From Setaria digitata (taxonomy: Eukaryota; Nematoda; Chromadorea; Rhabditida; Setariidae), in NCBI GenBank assembly GCA_003640385.1, contig RCAB01000129.1, positions 79,600 through 143,599 on the forward strand: a stretch of 64,000 nt of DNA, in the 5' to 3' direction. Under the pieces are notes generated by a model. It was not told the origin of the DNA. It saw nothing but the letters and a program-made list of their open reading frames with translations, and made no database searches. Each line of letters begins with the position of its first letter. The stretch's first letter is position 1. Below are positions 11,634 to 24,609 of this stretch, one piece after another. Position numbers and translations under genes: made by a program.

Positions 11634-14600
11634 ATGTTGGACGAATTTTTGGACGAGCTAAGAAGTCCGATTGTGTTCGTTTACGTATCAATATTATTAA
11701 CATGGTGTGTTGTTAGCAGCACACAGTTGGGTGACTCCGTTGAGTTGGAATTCAAAGCGTATCGTTTACAACAATACGATATTATTGGTACACCTCGTGG
11801 TAGCCGCTCGTGGCAGGGTAAGACTTTTTTAGACGTCATTTATTTGTTCCATGAGAGGAGTGCTTTATTGGTTTTCACAACAGTGAGATCATAATTTAAG
11901 ATTCATTCTTTTAACTAACATGGTTTGCCTAAAACATTATATCTCATAGAAAAGAATTTGGCAGTTCCCTTTCCTGGCTTTTTCTAATCAGAAGCACTTA
12001 GTTGAATTGTATAATTGATTCATCAGTGAATTTAAAAACTTGAGTTGCAGTAATATATGAGGCAGTGTCGTTGGACAGCAATGTTCTCAGGCGTTGTTTA
12101 ATTGTGAATTGGCATGACTTATTGGGTCGCGATTTGCAAACCTTGTTTAATCAAGCATTTGGTGCTGTCCTTATAGTGTTACCAGCAAATTTGGATACAT
12201 TAACACCCTCAACAAAGACGGTGAGTTCCTGATTTTGCCAGCTGCAATCTTCGCTGTGGTGGGGAATCATTTCATATATCTTAAGTATTGTGAGTAACTG
12301 ATAATATTGTTGTATAACGGAAGAAAGCACTTGTAGCATCACTATTGTTTTATCCTGTAGTACTGTATTTTAAACGTAAGAAAGAGACTTTTTCTGGTCC
12401 TCGTAGTTGCACTTCTACATGTTACTGATTGTGTTTGTGGTAGCCTGTTGTCATTCTTGATATAAAACATTCTAGTGTCTGTCTATTTTAATTATGTCCT
12501 GAACAGTAACATTTTGCATTTGAGAAGTCTTATAATTCTTGATTATGCGTGGTTGACGCAGGGTCATTTCAATACTCATATAATTTTATGGGAATTGAAA
12601 ACATACAGTGGAGATGATTTGCAGAAACTGGTTTCATTGGAAAAGAGTCTTCTAAATTTAAATACTGATACAGCAGTATACGTCGTGCAGCAGCAGCCTG
12701 AGTTACAAGCCCTCGTTACGGAAGTAACAGCATTTTCAAAAAGGTTTATTGTTTTTACTTATGTTCTATTTAAAATATTTTTCCTAACACTTTATTTAAC
12801 ATCAGTTTACGTTCAAATTTTATTTGTAGGGGAATGCAAAAATATAACTTTTTGAGTAATGAGATGGTATCTTTCATATTTTTGCTTGGTAGGATCGATA
12901 GGTCATTGAACGCAACGTGTCTCCCAATAAAGGCATGGATAGTGACTGCTCAATTATTGAACAAGAGTTTTGAGGTCTCCTACCGCTGTTCAGCAGTTAC
13001 TGAATGCGATCAGTGCAAATACATTCCAGTTTTCATCGTCAACATCCATCTCCAATAATATTGTAGTACCGAAATCTGCTAACGTTATTGTAAGTTTAAT
13101 TTTTATTGCGAATACTTAATATGTCTGCAAATGATGGTGACCCCAAAATACCCAGCTGATTTTTGATGCTTCTGATCTTCGTCCGAACCGATCAGTATTT
13201 TCTAGTTTGTGATTATTTGATAATCAATTTGCATTCCAGTAATTCACACTTCAAACTTCTCGTCACATTGTACTTGAATCCTTCAGTTTTATAATTGTTG
13301 TTCCTCTCATGTCTCTTTTTGTCCCCCCATGCTAAATAAAAGTATGTCTCCATCACTTATGTATTATGGGTTTTGAACTTTCCTTACACCACTTTTTCTT
13401 CTTGTGTAACTATGAAGGTTGGTACTAAAAAGTAAAGTGATAGGTTCAAGTCCTTTAAGATCATTTGAAATACAAATGTGATTTTATTTTCAAGGGACAT
13501 CTTTGGTCGACGGATCGAAATTCGCCAGTGATAGTTGTGGTAGCTCACTGCGATAGCCATTCGGCAGTGCCAGGATTGGCAGTTGGCGCAGATGCTAATG
13601 GAAGTGGAGTAGCGGCACTGCTTGAGTTACTGGCTATCTTTTCCCGCTTCTATGGTCATGTATGTTTGCACTGCTTGTTGAATTAAGATAAGTCTTGAAA
13701 ACACAATGCCTTGAAGACTGAAGGAGTGAAAGTTTTTTAATTTGTTTCCATTGAAACTCTCCAAATATGTTTATGCACATTGTGCAGTGTTTATGCCATT
13801 TCCTGATTTCTACCACTTTTTTTTTTTTTCAGCGGGTTTCATCGCTTTCGATCAACCCGTAGAATTGAAATCGTGTTTGAATTTGACAACACGGTTCTAT
13901 TCTCGGGTAGATTGCTTGCGCTTGATTGTATTTGCTTCATCTCACTCTCTTTTTTCTAATCACTTTTCCTCTCTTACAAACTAGCTAGCGCATTACGATC
14001 TGAAAATTTTTTTCTCTTTTTTGATATTTCTATAACATCTTTTGTCCTCACAGAAGAGGAAGCAAGCCTTCTGTAACTGTTCAGGGGCTCGTTTATGGTT
14101 TATATTCACGTTCTATAACAACTTTTCTATTTTTTCTTCCAGAATACGATGAAACCTAAATATAATATGATATTTTTATTCACAACTGGTGGCAAGTTCA
14201 ATTACCAGGGTAGCCGCCAGTGGCTGGAGGAACATATCGATAAGCAGACTGGTACTTATTGTTTGCTAACTCTGACTGCTTAAGTGATTCAGAAATAGTG
14301 GAAAACTGTATAGAAAGACTATAGGATTTACAGGACTTATTTTGAACTAGTTTGAGACTTTTAAAATTGAAATTATTTAGAGTATATACACTTTAAAGCT
14401 GCTTGTAGAAACAAATGTTGAACTCGTCATATGCCTTGATTCATTGGGCAAAGACAATAGCTTAATAGCACATGTGTCAAAGATGCCTACTGAAACATCA
14501 CCTGTTGGACGGTTCTTTTCTCTGCTGAAAAATGCTACACCGCTAAATCGAACAACAGATGTTGTGTCGAAGAAAATCAATCTAAATGCTGACGTACTTG

Positions 14601-16133
14601 CATGGGAGCATGAAAGGTATGATCACGTATCGTCTTGCAAATGCTGAGTTCAAGTTCAGAATTCAAAATTTGTAGTAATTGGTAGAAGGATGTCTAAAGG
14701 GAAAGAAACTGTTTATCATTGGAAAATAAGTGTTTATTTGAGTTACGCAGCCCCTAATGCTCAGTGTAGTAGTCATCAGTCGAGGTTTATCTTCTTTACT
14801 ATAACAGTATGTATTAATTAGAGTTTCAAATATTAACCCTAATGTTATTATGACAGCGGGTGAACTGTTTGTTTTAGCATTTATAATATGTTGAATATGA
14901 ACTATTACCGTGTATTTCTACAGAAATTATTTAAAAACGGGATTTGTGTTCGGAATCAGCGAAACAGCTTTGTTTCATCAATACTTCAAATTTGCGTAAA
15001 TTTGTTTGATTCCCCGGATCACATCATCATTTGAAGTTTTCCAGATTTTCCATTCAACGTTTACCTGCCCTCACACTTTCGCATTTCAATTCACATACTG
15101 ATTCTGGTCGGAATTCATTTTTGGACTTACCGTCACAGATTGAGATGGAAGCCCTTGTGGTATGGCTGTTTTCAAATTCATTAACTGTCCGTAGTGATGA
15201 AAGTTTTTTTTTTTTGACGAGTAAAAATATTTTCATTCATGTTCGTTCTTAGCAAGCATATATGTTGTCGATTTACTTGAAGATACAGTCCTTTTTGTTT
15301 TCAGGATCTTGAATAATATATTTTTGTTACTTTATGTGTTTTTGTTTATTCGAAGCTAATTTTTTGCGTAGTATTAGTTCAACTTTTCAAATTTTCAAAT
15401 TCTGAATAATTTCTAGGCCAATGTACGAACTATCGGTGAAGCATTATTGGTTTATGTGCTAAATTTGCCAAATACGAAATGTACGCGTGAAGAAAATGCT
15501 TCCAGTTGTTCCATCTTGACTCCGGGAGATGTTAATCAAAAACGATTATCGAACTGGCTGCGGCAGTTTGGAAACAAGCCTCGTCCGTTGGCTGGAAATA
15601 GTGATTGGCTTGTAGCAAATCTTAGGGACACTGTGACCAGGTGACAGTGACATTTTATAACAGAGAAAACTGATTTCGTATCTAAGTCGAAATAGTATGA
15701 GTAGGGTGATGAGATCTGTGAATTAATCGGCGATTCTTCGTCATTGTTAATAATCAATCGATGTTGATTTATACGTTCGGTATGTCTAAAATTTTTCTTT
15801 ATTGTTAGATTCAACTGAAGGTGTTGAAATGCACGAATTGTTTGTTACTGATGTGTCTCTAAAGTGAGCAGTTCCATTAATTTCAGGTATACTTCTGGAC
15901 AAGCAGTAGTGGAGCCAGTTTCTCTAGTAGACATATCGCTTTATGGTGTACTTGAAGATCACCTAACAGCTCATCGCGCAAAACCAGCGGTCTTCGAACT
16001 TTTGTTAGCAACTATTATAACTGTTTATTTATCAGCATTATATTTTGTTGCACCAATGCTACAAATATCTGTTGAAACGATGCTTGTCAAGCTTAAGAAT
16101 TATGATTCAATCCATAAGTTGATCTCGTTTTGA
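11634..16133 (+). CDS. nra-2: Nicalin (BOS complex subunit; C. elegans NRA-2 orthologue), complete
   Basis: ER membrane glycoprotein related to nicastrin and M28 aminopeptidases. Family members partner NOMO/TMEM147 in multipass membrane-protein biogenesis; C. elegans NRA-2 affects receptor and channel assembly. Exons: 11634-11817, 12051-12220, 12562-12743, 12975-13089, 13495-13659, 14143-14251, 14409-14616, 15045-15159, 15417-15640, 15887-16133. They sum to 573 codons (572 aa; human 563). Order: a signal/anchor helix in the first 30 residues; AYRLQQYD; the peptidase-like core with VVVAHCDSH and GADANGSGVAALLEL; GGKFNYQGSRQWLE; VLAWEHERF; LPALTLSHFNSH; then a C-terminal helix near KPAVFELLLA, ending in LVKLKNYD. 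A C replaces Y in the AH-Y-D motif of human nicalin. The acceptor at 12974 is TTTTGAG. Exon 7 was placed at 14409 because only that site keeps phase with the preceding exon. Confidence 0.95.
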
Positions 16134-17417
16134 TGCCGATTTTTTGTGCAGCAGTGAGATGTTAATTAAAAAATTGGCATTCCTCTTAAAACTATGATAG
16201 TCAAATATGTTTTGATCTTTAAAATTTTCAGCGATAATCCTGACAGTTACCGGTGTTGTTTTTCGTGGTGTCAGTGCCGTAGTTAATAGATAAATTCTTT
16301 TTTGATTATTCTAATGTTTGTTATTTTATTAGTTGTTTTAGATTATTACTGGTAAATGCATAATTGGAGTGCCATTAATAGTAAAAGTATTCTGTGTATG
16401 TTGCAAAAAACTAGAAAAATCAATTGAATACGGACAACGAGCAATCAAGTGAAATTTCAAACGGCTCTGGAAAAATCAGCATTCAGTTAACTTGAGTTAG
16501 GCATTAGGAGAAGATTCGTTAACTCTAAGCATCTCATAGATTTCTTGGATAATCACTGCATATGATGACATACTGTATTTGTACTGTAGCAGAGATTTTT
16601 TGCAAAACCAGGTCTCGCTACCATTAGCTTCAAGTACAATATCTGGTTTCTGTTGGGTTATGACATTGGCTCAAGAGATGTTATTATGTTTTAATTTTTG
16701 AGTCACTTTCAGTTGGTTTTGGCAAAATAATAACTCATCTCTATTATAACATATTTGTAGATGAGACGCAGTGAAACTCCAAAAATTTTTAATAAGGAGC
16801 ATTTTATAATTAAGATTTAAACTATTTCGAATATGGCCTAGTTTGGTTTAATTTCAAATCTAATTATGAATGATTTAACTAGTTTTCTTGGCGGTATTCG
16901 TTAATTTCTGCAAAGAGAGATGTTAGGAGCAACGTTGGTCGAGTGGTTGAGCAGTATCTTATCAGTAAATGATCTTACTAGTGGGAATCATTTTGATAGC
17001 GATTTTATTTATTGATTTAAATTATGCGACATTTTCCTGCATTTATGTTTTCTTGAATTTTAATTTATTCGAAACGCATCCTCCAATATAATAATGATAA
17101 ATTGATTACTCGCAAATGTTTATTGATAAGTTTGAATTTTTGTTGATCATAATTACTGTAGGTAAGTTCTGAGTCCTACAATAACTGTCATAGTTAACAA
17201 TTTCAAATATAGAATTGGGAGTTAATTAAGTTATCAAATAAATGTGAAGTTGTTGACAGTGAGTTTTCCTAGGATACTTCGTTTTTCAATTAAGTGTGAG
17301 ATGTCTAAAAAAGCATCATTGTTCATGCGATGATCAAAGTGGGATGCTCTTTCGAAGGCTGTGGATTATTTCTTTATTTTGATTATTAATATGCTATCAT
17401 CTGTTCTAGAAAGAGGA
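16134..17417. other. Intergenic, nicalin to SMPDL3
   Basis: AT-rich spacer of 1.28 kb between two genes in the same direction. It must hold the nicalin 3' UTR and the promoter and 5' UTR of the phosphodiesterase gene. No repeat, RNA gene or extra exon was recognised. Confidence 0.6.
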
Positions 17418-20400
17418 ATGATTATTCGTTTTTCCACTATTATCACTGCATTGCTACTGATAACTGATGTGAGAAATGCTAGAATCCTGCAGATAACTGA
17501 TGTGCATCTCGATAATGATTATAACACAAAAGGTGATCCAAAACGGATGTGTCATCGAAATGCCAAATATTCTGGTGATCTTGGACAATTTGGCGATTAT
17601 ATGTGTGATTCACCGAAGGTTTAATCTAAAATTTCAAATATTTTTAAGATTTTGCTAAGTAGCTTCGTTGACTCGTTCTTCACCATGATTTTTTTTTTTT
17701 TGCACCTTCGTTCTATTAACAATTTTTATGAAACTGCTGCTAATATATTTAATGAGAAAAGGAATATTAGCAATAAAATTAGTAATAATATTTATTAATA
17801 TTAGTTTATTCGCTATTTTGGTAATTTTTTTTTACATTAGATTTGCAAAGGATTACAATATTCGCTAGCAAGTAATTTGAAAATGTAAATTTCTTTTCAG
17901 TTACACAAACTTTATTTCATATTTATTTATGATTGTAAAATTTGCTGTCTATTAATTTAAAATAATATTTTATATTCAATTAAACATTTTTCATGTTTTT
18001 TATGTTTTCACTTAGACTTGCCAGCCAATATTAACTAATTTATTTAATGTTTTTGTAGAAGTTTCATTCTTTTTTATATTAAAAAAAAAAGTTAAATTTC
18101 CATTTATATCAACGAAATTTCTTAAATCATAAAATATCAATTAATTTAACTGTCTTACATTAGTCTACTTTTGGGAGGAAGTTTTTACACTTCCTATGAA
18201 AATCATTTCGCTTAACTGAAAGCATTGATTGTACTACAAGTGATTGAAACTTTGCCATGTTTATTTAAAACTTTAATTTTACTCAAAATTATTTCAAAAA
18301 TATCGTTATCTAAAATTACTAGGCTAAATCAAATTAAATCTTAACAGTGTAATGAATAGGGTTTTAACCAAAAATTTTGAAGCAAAATTCAGGAAAGCTT
18401 TCATTTTTTGTACTAATTTTTTCCAGAGCTTATTGGAACATTTACTGGAAGCAACAGCAATGATTATACCAAAACCTGATTTATTACTTCTTACAGGCGA
18501 TTTTACGCCACATATTTCTTACTATAATTTCGATTGTATGTATTATTTTTCCTTTTGCTTACTTGTCTACCTTCATTACTTATCCTTTTACATTTACGTT
18601 TTTTTTTTACTCCTGTATTTCTTCTTCCTTATTGATAATTATATCATATTAGCAGTACAGAATTCAACATTATTTCTCATCCTGCTGAAAGTTTGCATGA
18701 TTCGTTCATTCTTTCTTTTTTTTTTCCAGATGTACATAAAGCTATAGAAATTGTGACAGATTTTGTTCAAAGATATTACAAAAATACAACAGTACTTCCG
18801 GTTATGGGTAATCATGATACAGCACCACCAGATTCTTTTCCGGATCACAATGGTAGCACCATTTACAGGATTGCTTATAATTTGTGGAAGCATTGGATTG
18901 GTGAACAGAATATGGTAAAATAATTTATGAATTTTAAAAATATTCATTAAATATTTAATTTCGACAAGCTATTCAATTCTTTTTCTTCCAATTTATCGAT
19001 TTTATATTGTTGTTTTAGTTATGTTCCTGATTTGACTAGGCTTTTTTGCTTCATAATTTCAAAAAAAAAAGAAAAAAAAAAAAGAAAGAAAAAAGTGTTA
19101 GTTATCGCAGAATAAATGATCTCAAACATTCACCATTTTTTTTGTAGTATGTTTTTTAGGTTCGAAACTCTAAATTATTATCATTTAGCATCTAATTATG
19201 AGTTAGTGCACAATGACTATATATATATATATAATTGTCTGACTTATTACATCATCGGATTATCAACTTTTTGCTCTATAGATGATAGATGACAGGATAC
19301 CGAAAATCAAATCATGTTAAAGTTCTTTTTACTTTCTTTGTTTCAGGAAACATTCCTGAATGGTGGTTATTATAAGTATAATTGGGATGAGAAAGCAATT
19401 ATTATAGTATTAAATACAAATTTATATTATCGTTTCAATAATGCTAGCAAAGAGTTCAGTAATGAAACCGACCCAGCTGGACAGTTTACATTCCTGACCG
19501 ATACTTTACGGGAGGCACAAGAAACCGGAAAAACGGCCCACATAGTAGCACATATTGCACCGGGAGGTAATGCATCTATATCATATATACTTGATAATAT
19601 GTTTGGTTGTATGGCCAAGAATAATTAATTAATTTTGAAATTTTCATTTTTTTAGTTGTTATTATTGACCTCGGATAACATCCCGTGAGGATTTTAACAA
19701 ATTAAAAATCAAATAGGTTATTAGGGAAGGTTAAAATTCAATTTCTTACATATATATTACGAGTATTCTTTAGAATGTTGATAATTATTATTATCATTGT
19801 TGTCAAGTCCAAAATTATTATAATTTATGTTTAACAATGAATTTTTAGTGCAATATTATTTTAGTGTTCGAAAAAACACCATATTTTACATGGTTGAAAC
19901 CACTGTACAATCAAATTCTGATCAATATTACGATAAAATTTGCTGGTACAATAGGATGGATGATTTTTGGACATCATCATACTGATACTTTTCATATTGT
20001 TACGGTAGGCAAATGCTTTTCTACATTAGCAGACAATTATGGTGCTAATTATTTCTTCTAAATTACAATAATTATTGATAATCTAATTGGCAATTTAACA
20101 TGTCAAATTGACTAAGCTTTTAGTGCAACTACAGTGTATACAGTATCCACAATGTAGTATATCCTAAAATACATTAAACTATAATCAGAATAATCACTGT
20201 TAGCCAGAAACTGACAAAATTTTCTATTACTGTGGATACTGTACTTGTTCACAGCTACGGTATATTCGGGATAGCACCGAAATGCAGTTACAGGAATCGT
20301 TTCTAGCTAAGAAAGAACACTTTTTTTTTGTATCATGGTGATGGATTCTGTAGATACAAAAAATACCGAACTACAGTTACAGCGAATGTTAAAAAAAAAT

Positions 20401-22376
20401 TTTTTTTTTTTTCATCATGATAACAGGAGTTGTGTTTACTATGCGTACGGTGTAATCGAGAAGTACAATTAATCATTATGGCTTGAAATTAGCTAAAACT
20501 AACAAGGCTAATTGATGTTTGCCAAAATTTTCCGCCAGTTTTGAGAACTCTTTTATTTACACAATCAGTATTTAAGTACTTGTTAAGTAAATGATTTGCA
20601 ATGCGGTAATGATTTTTATTTGTTCAAATGATAATTTCAGAATTCAAAAATGGAACCAGTTCAAGTATACCTAATTGCACCATCTGTAACACCGTGGTTT
20701 AGTAGTTTACCTGGTGCAGGTTCGCTAAATCCAGCATTTCGAATTTACCACCTGGATGATCATTCTCAACAACTCACTGATGCAGTGTAAAATTTCATTA
20801 TTTTTATGCTTATATGCATCACCATAACACCAATATATTATTTAATAAAATTCTCTAAAAGAACTATTTTTGATTAAAACAGGTATATTTTTCACCTCTA
20901 TATTTCCTTAATATTTGAATTCGTGATTCAAACTAAAATTATTTTATAAGGTTTCAATTTGTGAATTATTGGTAATGCTGGAATTTTTTCGGAATTGATA
21001 GATAGTCTTTTTTTTTTTTTCTTAGTGAAGCATTACTGCGCAATTTATTCTTAATTTATATCAAATTATAGTAATAAATTTGTTTGAAATTCAAGCCAGG
21101 AAATATATCCCCTGAAATTGTGACTAGAAATGACACCAGCCTGAAATCCATTTCTTTCCTCTGCAGTTAGAACTTTTTACTTCCTTAGTTCCTATGTGAA
21201 TTTGCCTATTGCAGTACATATTGGATTGATTTAAAGCAACTGAATAAGGACAATTCGACTCCTTTCACCGTGGAATATTCGATGCAAGCAGCTTATGATA
21301 TTGGTTTATAGTTAATTAATTGTTAATTATTTATATATTGGATTATCTTTCTAGAATATTCACAATACGCTTCATGAAAACGTTAGAATTAGCACATTGT
21401 GAAATAGTGCTCGGGCATGAGACGAAATATTTTCGAGAGTTTCAGGTGATCCAAGATATCATTAGTGTATGAGAATAATAAACAATTTAAAGCAATCAAG
21501 ATGATATGAAATGAGTTAATGACAAAGTTGTAGATTTATTTCAAATTATTTACATTTATTGCATTGTTTGAGAATGAAACTGATACTGTTAATAATCGTT
21601 AATCATTTATTATTATCATTAATTATAGCACTAATTTTTACAATTCAATTCGAAAATTTTTTGATTTTTTATAAAAATACAAATAGGCTATTTTTAAGAA
21701 TCATTAAATGCAACTTCCATGAATTCCATATTGGAAAGATTGAAGAATAATGATGAGGAAACATGGCAGAAATATATCAAATACAATTCTGTTCAATGGA
21801 ATGTTACAGTGCCACAAGGCATTTATAAGTTAATATTAATTCCTTTTTCTTTAAAAGAAAGAAAGATGTTCTGATAAAAATAGAAATTTTTTTTTTCATT
21901 TTCATCAAGACTGAAGTGATAATTTTGATAATTTTCAGAACTGCTCAACTATGTTCTATTGCATTTCCGAATTTTGCAGCATATAATGTCTGTATGCTGA
22001 CCGATTCATTGACTACAGGTAACAGTTTAATTAATCTTGACATTGCTACTGATTTTGTTTATCACGAAAATTGAGCTCATTTAAATTGGAATTGTTTACG
22101 AGCTTCCTGAGTCTTTATGCAAGTAATACATTCATGTAAGTTGTATTTTTATGATTTATCTATTTATTAATGCATTACTGATTTATTTCTTCTCTTAAAT
22201 TCATTAAATTAAATACCTGAATACTTATGAATCGAATTATTGCACTTGTTTTAGATGCGACTGCCGAATCAACTATATCTAACCAAGATATCAAAAGCGG
22301 AAATGTTCCAATGCCAGGGAGGGTCCTTCTCAATGTTGCATTCATTTTCCTAATCATTTTTTCAACTGTTATTTGA
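17418..22376 (+). CDS. Acid sphingomyelinase-like phosphodiesterase (SMPDL3 type), secreted/GPI-anchored
   Basis: Metallophosphoesterase of the calcineurin-like fold. SMPDL3 proteins are extracellular zinc phosphodiesterases that act on nucleotides or other phosphodiesters. Exons: 17418-17618, 18427-18535, 18730-18914, 19347-19566, 19865-20004, 20641-20786, 21215-21303, 21699-21828, 21939-22018, 22255-22376; 473 aa. Residues 1-21 form a signal peptide. Metal-site motifs are TDVHLD (D28, H30), LTGDF (D92), MGNHD (N131, H132), VAHIAPG (H234) and FGHHHTD (H275, H277); all expected ligands are present. The C-terminal domain includes LIAPSVTPWFSSL and EYSMQAAYDI and ends in a hydrophobic tail, NVAFIFLIIFSTVI, with no basic residue after it, as in GPI-anchored SMPDL3B. 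An in-frame ATG at 17391 is an alternative start. SMPDL3 fits better than true acid sphingomyelinase because there is no saposin domain. The gene converges with the TIAM gene. Confidence 0.92.
20139..20243. repeat. Inverted repeat inside an SMPDL3 intron
   Basis: TACAGTATCCACA (20139-20151) is repeated as its exact reverse complement TGTGGATACTGTA at 20231-20243, with a loop of about 80 bp. It could form a hairpin or be the remnant of a small MITE-like element. It lies between exons 5 and 6. Confidence 0.6.
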
Positions 22377-22494
22377 AATTACCTTAAAATTGTCTGAAAT
22401 TAATTAAAATTGTCTTAAAATATCTTTTTTTTATGTTGAACCCTTGCACATTGTTCCGTTTATGTATATTTTAGTACAAAGAATGCTGAATTCA

Positions 22495-22745
22495 GTGTAA
22501 AATTTGAATGTAAGTTTTGCACAGAACCTGTCTTCACTATATAACGTTAATTCCGCATAAAGCGTAACTTCGGTACAAAACTCTGGAAACGTGATTCCAG
22601 TAGAAAACGTTTGGACGAAACGTGATTCCAGTAGAAAACGTAAATTTTGCATGAAAAATGAGTTCGATTTGAGACTTGAATTTTTGCACAAAACGTGAAG
22701 TCCGTGTAAAAAAAAAAAAAAAAAAAACAACTTCAGCATGAAATT
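22495..22745. repeat. Degenerate minisatellite, unit about 22-33 bp
   Basis: A run of loosely repeated phrases built on AAACGTGATTCCAGTAGAAA. The phrase ACGTGATTCCAGTAGAAAAC occurs twice exactly (around 22589 and 22619). Diverged versions such as GCATAAAGCGTAACTTCGGT and GCACAAAACGTGAAGTCCGT flank it. Confidence 0.7.
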
Positions 22746-23754
22746 GTAAACGTACACCTAACATAAATACGTCAATCACTTGCTTTGTCGAACTTTTGTT
22801 TATAAAACAAAATAATTGTTAAATACTCTTCAAATATTACCATAAAAAAGTGATCTGAAATATTTGTTAGCCTAATTACTTTCATCTTTCATCAAGACTG
22901 CTGAAGTTTTGTTGTGGTCAAAGACCCACATTAATCTAATTAATTATAAAGACACTTTTAGATGTTGTTTATTTCAAACTTTAGCAGGATTTTTCATCCA
23001 ATCACCCTATCAAACGAGCTTATCATTATATCTATAGTGATAAGTTGAATTTTTCACTGGAAAAAAATGAAGTTATCAATATTCTTGCATTGTTTCGACC
23101 ATGTATACTTCCTACACCTCCCTTCCCATTTTAGCTGGATTAAAAAAAAAAGCGTAAATTCCGTTCTAAATTTATGAATTTGTCAATTTTCATTTGAAAT
23201 TCAACAATTGAATTTTTTTTCACCAAACCTGGAAAAGGTTCACCTGCAGAATCTACCTTCAATTTGTCTTTTGTCAAAATATTTTCCTATCGAGCAAATT
23301 AATCAAAAAAGTTTCGAGCCGGATATCGAGGAATGACTTGAATTTCTTGTCAAATTTGCTTTTTAGTGTAAAATTTCGAATTTCACAATACTTTGTTTGA
23401 ATCTTTCCCTATTTGACAACGATAATTCTGATATTAAAATAAATTAAACTAATCTTTTCCACTAAAGTAAAGAAAAAACTCACATAATCCTCTAGCATAT
23501 AGCCAAATAATAGTAATGGAAAAATTTCATTACCAAATAAGCCGAGTTTTTTTTTTTTTTTTTCTTTGTCATCATGCATTTCAGTTTCTTTTTTTCATAA
23601 AAAATTATGAAATGAAGCTATCACATCTAATAAACTGGAAATGTTTTAATTTTTTGTTAAAATTAAACTCCTATTAATTTTTTTCAAACTGATAAAATAC
23701 TAAAATTATGCAAATTTTACATCTCAACACTGACTAATAAATTATTTCTTCTCC

Positions 23755-24060
23755 TTGTTGTTGCTAATTGCTTATTATCATTTACTACCATTATTATTTA
23801 TCATTATTTTCATATCATATTATCATCACTGCTCTATATCGTTTTTCGCATTTGCAACTGTTATTATTGTTATTATTACTACTACTATCAAGGATATTTC
23901 TATTGCTAAAATTATTAACATTTTTGTTACGATTAATAATGCTACTAACACATTATTAAATACAATTAATACTACCGTTACACTAATTCCGTTGCTATTA
24001 TTACCACCGCTATTATTATTACTATTATCATTATTACTATTATTATTATTCCAATTTCTT
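23755..24060. repeat. TTA/ATT-rich low-complexity tract
   Basis: Imperfect trinucleotide repetition of TTA, TAT and ATT with interspersed CTACTA, CATCA and CCACC phrases. It translates as poly-leucine/isoleucine in two frames and is not coding. Confidence 0.75.
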
Positions 24061-24533
24061 CTGCTATGATCATGTGTTCCATTTCATCGTAATTACGCTT
24101 ACGCCTCATTACGTCTATCTTAACTTCACAATGTGACACTTCTACATTCATTATAATATGTCATTTTATTCCAATATGATCAATAATTCATCTCATCAGT
24201 GCATGAAAATATCACAAAAATTTGACAAAATATTTGGCACATTAGCATAAATTTCGAAAATGAGCAATCAATGATAACATCAGTGATGATATCTGACAAG
24301 ATAACATAATGCCTATTACCGATCCCGAAGGATTTCTTTTTTTTTTTTTCCTTCCTTCTTCCTCTTCAAAAATCATTTTGATTCTTTTTTAGAAACTTCA
24401 AATATTGTCCATTCTCGGTACTTATCATTCATAATATTATAATAATTTGTCGATCACTTTTTTTTTTTTTTTTTTTTAAAGCTCTTATTGAAATATGTCA
24501 TTCATCGAAATCATTGACAAATATCTCTCATTC

Positions 24534-24609
24534 TTATGGCAAATGACGTTCACTACTATAGCCACCATCTGACTGACTACTACCACTTATTGGACGACGT
24601 TGTTCTTTC
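24534..24609 (-). CDS. tiam-1: Terminal exon of the TIAM gene (part of the same CDS)
   Basis: Short exon 1.55 kb downstream of the previous TIAM exon. It has a TTTATTTTCAG acceptor on the minus strand. The preceding exon ends in phase 2 (AC|GTAAAA) and this exon supplies G, giving ACG, then 24 residues (KEQRRPISG...ERHLP) and TAA. Without it the upstream frame stops immediately at ACG TAA, because that TAA is part of the GTAA splice donor. The basic RR followed by a Ser/Gly-rich stretch resembles the segment after the C-terminal PH domain in TIAM proteins. Confidence 0.8.

Larger units (their letters stand above)
22377..24533. other. Intergenic between convergent SMPDL3 and TIAM genes
   Basis: This spacer holds both 3' UTRs, a degenerate minisatellite (about 22495-22745) and a TTA/ATT-rich low-complexity block (about 23755-24060). 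The reading frames here are hydrophobic simple-sequence translations, not genes. Confidence 0.6.

Noticed and set aside
12834..13058. Plus-strand frame inside the nicalin gene (MQKYNFLSNEM...)
   Set aside because: It is out of phase with nicalin; the frame used in 12975-13089 matches nicalin (AVQQLLNAISANTFQF) and keeps phase.
13430..13465. GGTTCAAGTCC, resembling a tRNA B box
   Set aside because: No matching A box or acceptor stem upstream, the T-stem does not pair beyond three bases, and it sits in a nicalin intron.
23755..24069. Hydrophobic frames of poly-Leu/Ile
   Set aside because: Translation of a TTA-rich tract; open in two frames simultaneously.
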